DNA from: Calditrichota bacterium
Lineage (GTDB): Bacteria > Calditrichota > Calditrichia > RBG-13-44-9 > J075
Assembly (NCBI GenBank): GCA_024275555.1
Contig: JAJRYW010000467.1
Location: 1-15,188 of the forward strand
DNA: 15,188 nucleotides
Reading direction: 5' to 3'
How positions within the stretch are numbered: position 1 is the stretch's first letter; each line of letters starts with the position of its first letter. Both the position numbers and the translations under genes were made by a program. Of this stretch, positions 13,934-15,188 are shown piece by piece. The notes beneath the pieces were generated by a model, which was not told the DNA's origin, searched no databases, and saw only the letters and a program-made list of their open reading frames with translations.

Positions 13934-14908
13934 TCAGCCTTCCAATTGCTTTTGGATTTCCGCAATGATCTGTGTTTTCAAGCTCTCGGGATCGCCGTTA
14001 TACCGGCAGCCGGCTGCATGGATATGTCCGCCGCCGCCAAACTTGCGGGCCACGCTGTTTACATCAACCTTCCCTTTGGAACGGAAACTGACTTTGACAA
14101 AATTTGTCTCCATCTGCCGCACAAAAAGCCCCACCTCCACGCCTTTAACAGCCAAACTATAGTTCGACAACTCCTCTACATCCAAATTACGGGCCTCCCG
14201 CATAATCTCCTCGGGCAGATAGATCACACAAACTTTGCCGTCTAAATGAGATTCAATATTTGCCAAGCCATATCCGATCACCCGCAGCGATTCAAAATTA
14301 TTGCTGAAAAACAACTGATTGGCGATCAGGTGAGGAAATAGACCATAGGAGACCAGGTCCGCGGCAATTTCAAAATCCCGTTGATTGGTGTTCGAAAAAG
14401 AAAAGCGGCCTGTATCGTACATGATGCCGCTAAGCAGCAGTTCCGCCCAGGCTCGATCCATCGGGGCCGCGCTCCGTACCGCAATCTCATATACCAGGCT
14501 GCACGTGGAACTGGCCTTGACATTGATCAGGTTATACGCCGCAAAATCGTCCTCATCCGGATGATGATCGATTTTTACACAGTATTCACGCGCCGGCAAC
14601 AAAGAGGCCGGGTCGCCGATTCTGGAGCGCGAGGGAACATCAAGAAGAATCGCCGCCTCAAACCGCTGGGGGGCGGAATCAAAAGATTTAATTTTATCCC
14701 ATCCCCACAGAAAAGCGTATTTATCATCCTTCTCCTGGTCGTGAATGATCAACTGGTATCGCTTGCCTGTTTTTTCCAAAAGATATGCAATCGCCAGGGC
14801 GGAACCGTAGGCGTCCCCGTCTGCGCTTAGATGAGTGCTCACTAAAAAATTATCCATCCTGGAAATAAAATCCAGTATTTCCCGATATATCTCGTCACGA
14901 TCTGCCAT
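13934..14908 (-). CDS. DHH/DHHA1-family phosphoesterase (NrnA-like oligoribonuclease/pAp phosphatase)
   Basis: A 324-residue protein, the standard length for NrnA-type enzymes, which degrade short oligoribonucleotides or cyclic dinucleotide products (pApA, pGpG) and remove the 3'-phosphate of pAp; the substrate here is inferred from the family. DHH domain (about 15-190): H26, D30 and D32 (THLSADGDAYGS, with Ala instead of the usual Pro before DGD), D90 (AAILLD), the DHH triad 114-116 (IDHHPDE), and D165 (IMYDTGRF). The DHHA1 domain (about 235-320) ends with GGGGHIHAAG (about 291-300), the substrate-phosphate motif. ATG 14908 has AGGGGG 8 bases upstream and a candidate promoter. It is the first gene of the right-hand minus-strand group, diverging from tRNA-Arg. 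Confidence 0.93.
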   Translation of the reverse strand: MADRDEIYREILDFISRMDNFLVSTHLSADGDAYGSALAIAYLLEKTGKRYQLIIHDQEKDDKYAFLWGWDKIKSFDSAPQRFEAAILLDVPSRSRIGDPASLLPAREYCVKIDHHPDEDDFAAYNLINVKASSTCSLVYEIAVRSAAPMDRAWAELLLSGIMYDTGRFSFSNTNQRDFEIAADLVSYGLFPHLIANQLFFSNNFESLRVIGYGLANIESHLDGKVCVIYLPEEIMREARNLDVEELSNYSLAVKGVEVGLFVRQMETNFVKVSFRSKGKVDVNSVARKFGGGGHIHAAGCRYNGDPESLKTQIIAEIQKQLEG

Positions 14909-14972
14909 AGATTCCCCCTAAGTCGCACTGCTGAATTTCAACATCTGATCTTGTTTTGTTTAAAAAGGAGTG

Positions 14973-15002
14973 AATATAACTACAGTTACAGAAAAAATTC
15001 AA
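14973..15002 (-). promoter_or_regulatory. candidate sigma-70 promoter for the DHH phosphoesterase gene
   Basis: On the minus strand TTGAAT (14997-15002) and TATATT (14973-14978, 5 of 6 matches to the -10 consensus) are 18 bases apart, 65 bases before the ATG. It is the best promoter-like pair in the window. Confidence 0.5.
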
Positions 15003-15067
15003 ATATCAGTTTTTTTTTGCAAAAAAAGTAGCAGAAATATTTTTGAGCTAAATTTTTAAAATTTTCT

Positions 15068-15095
15068 TTGATTACTGTTTCGATGCGTTTAAATT
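15068..15095 (+). promoter_or_regulatory. candidate promoter for tRNA-Arg
   Basis: TTGATT (15068-15073) and TAAATT (15090-15095) are 16 bases apart and about 35 bases before the tRNA 5' end, within a strongly AT-rich stretch. The -10 is a weak match. Confidence 0.35.
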
Positions 15096-15125
15096 TGCAG
15101 CCGCATTTTAAGAGATGCGTTTAAA
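15082..15125. repeat. direct repeat GATGCGTTTAAA in the tRNA leader
   Basis: The 12-base sequence GATGCGTTTAAA occurs at 15082-15093 and again at 15114-15125, a 32-base period. A third partial copy, GATGCG (15127-15132), overlaps the tRNA 5' end. The second copy is in the likely precursor leader. Confidence 0.6.
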
Positions 15126-15129
15126 AGAT

Positions 15130-15188
15130 GCGCCCGTAGTTCAACTGGATAGAACGCTTGACTACGGATCAAGAGGTTGGGGGTTCGA
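15130..15188 (+). tRNA. tRNA-Arg(ACG), 5' 59 bases (3' end outside window)
   Basis: Acceptor 5' strand GCGCCCG, T8-A9, D-stem GTTC/GAAC closing AACTGGATA, anticodon stem CTTGA/TCAAG, loop CTACGGA with anticodon ACG, variable AGGTT, then GGGGG and TTCGA of the T arm. The window ends in the T loop, so the 3' acceptor strand and CCA cannot be checked. The ACG anticodon would be edited to ICG by TadA and read CGU, CGC and CGA. Confidence 0.95.

Noticed and set aside
14970..15058. GTG-started plus-strand ORF of 29 codons between the DHH gene and tRNA-Arg
   Set aside because: The AAGGAG directly touches the GTG, the composition is poly-A/T driven, and it overlaps the best promoter of the divergent gene.

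Overview
The window looks like a piece of a Gram-negative chromosome from the FCB side of the bacterial tree (Bacteroidetes relatives such as Calditrichota, KSB1 or Marinimicrobia; the exact phylum cannot be fixed from here). The main clue is a long SprA-type outer-membrane secretion gene. A divided outer membrane, ScpAB-type condensin genes and DHH/STAS/receiver signalling genes fit this. Coding GC is moderate and the intergenic stretches are clearly AT-rich. No insertion sequence, CRISPR array, phage gene or integrase was seen.

Layout. Almost everything is on the minus strand, so transcription runs from high to low coordinates. From the right end: a plus-strand tRNA-Arg(ACG) cut by the window edge (15130-15188). 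Divergent from it is a minus-strand group: a DHH/DHHA1 phosphoesterase (NrnA-like), a MutT-like Nudix hydrolase, a STAS antagonist, a receiver-HATPase (RsbW-like) protein, a receiver-DHp-receiver protein with no ATPase domain, and a PAP2 phosphatase. The PAP2 gene collides tail to tail with the only plus-strand protein gene, a DinB-like protein (9766-10236). A 641-bp AT-rich gap follows, holding a 59-codon minus-strand ORF, a decayed-looking plus-strand ORF and palindromes. Then come an M20 metallohydrolase, an HNH protein, trpS, scpA, scpB, rluB, cmk, and finally the first 868 codons of sprA, which runs off the left end.

How the genes work together. trpS-scpA-scpB-rluB-cmk is a familiar housekeeping string (tRNA charging, chromosome condensation, 23S rRNA pseudouridylation, CMP/dCMP phosphorylation), with rluB starting inside scpB. 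scpA and scpB are unusually separated by about 310 bp. The STAS and receiver-HATPase genes form a compact partner-switching pair, in which a phospho-acceptor receiver probably controls a serine kinase that acts on the STAS protein. The following receiver-DHp-receiver gene is probably a separate transcription unit (candidate terminator and promoter between them) and may be a phosphorelay hub that depends on a kinase in trans.

Most genes are well-known families. The parts most worth a second look are the split signalling module without a PP2C phosphatase or a histidine-kinase ATPase domain, the intergenic 9125-9765 region, and SprA next to a housekeeping operon.
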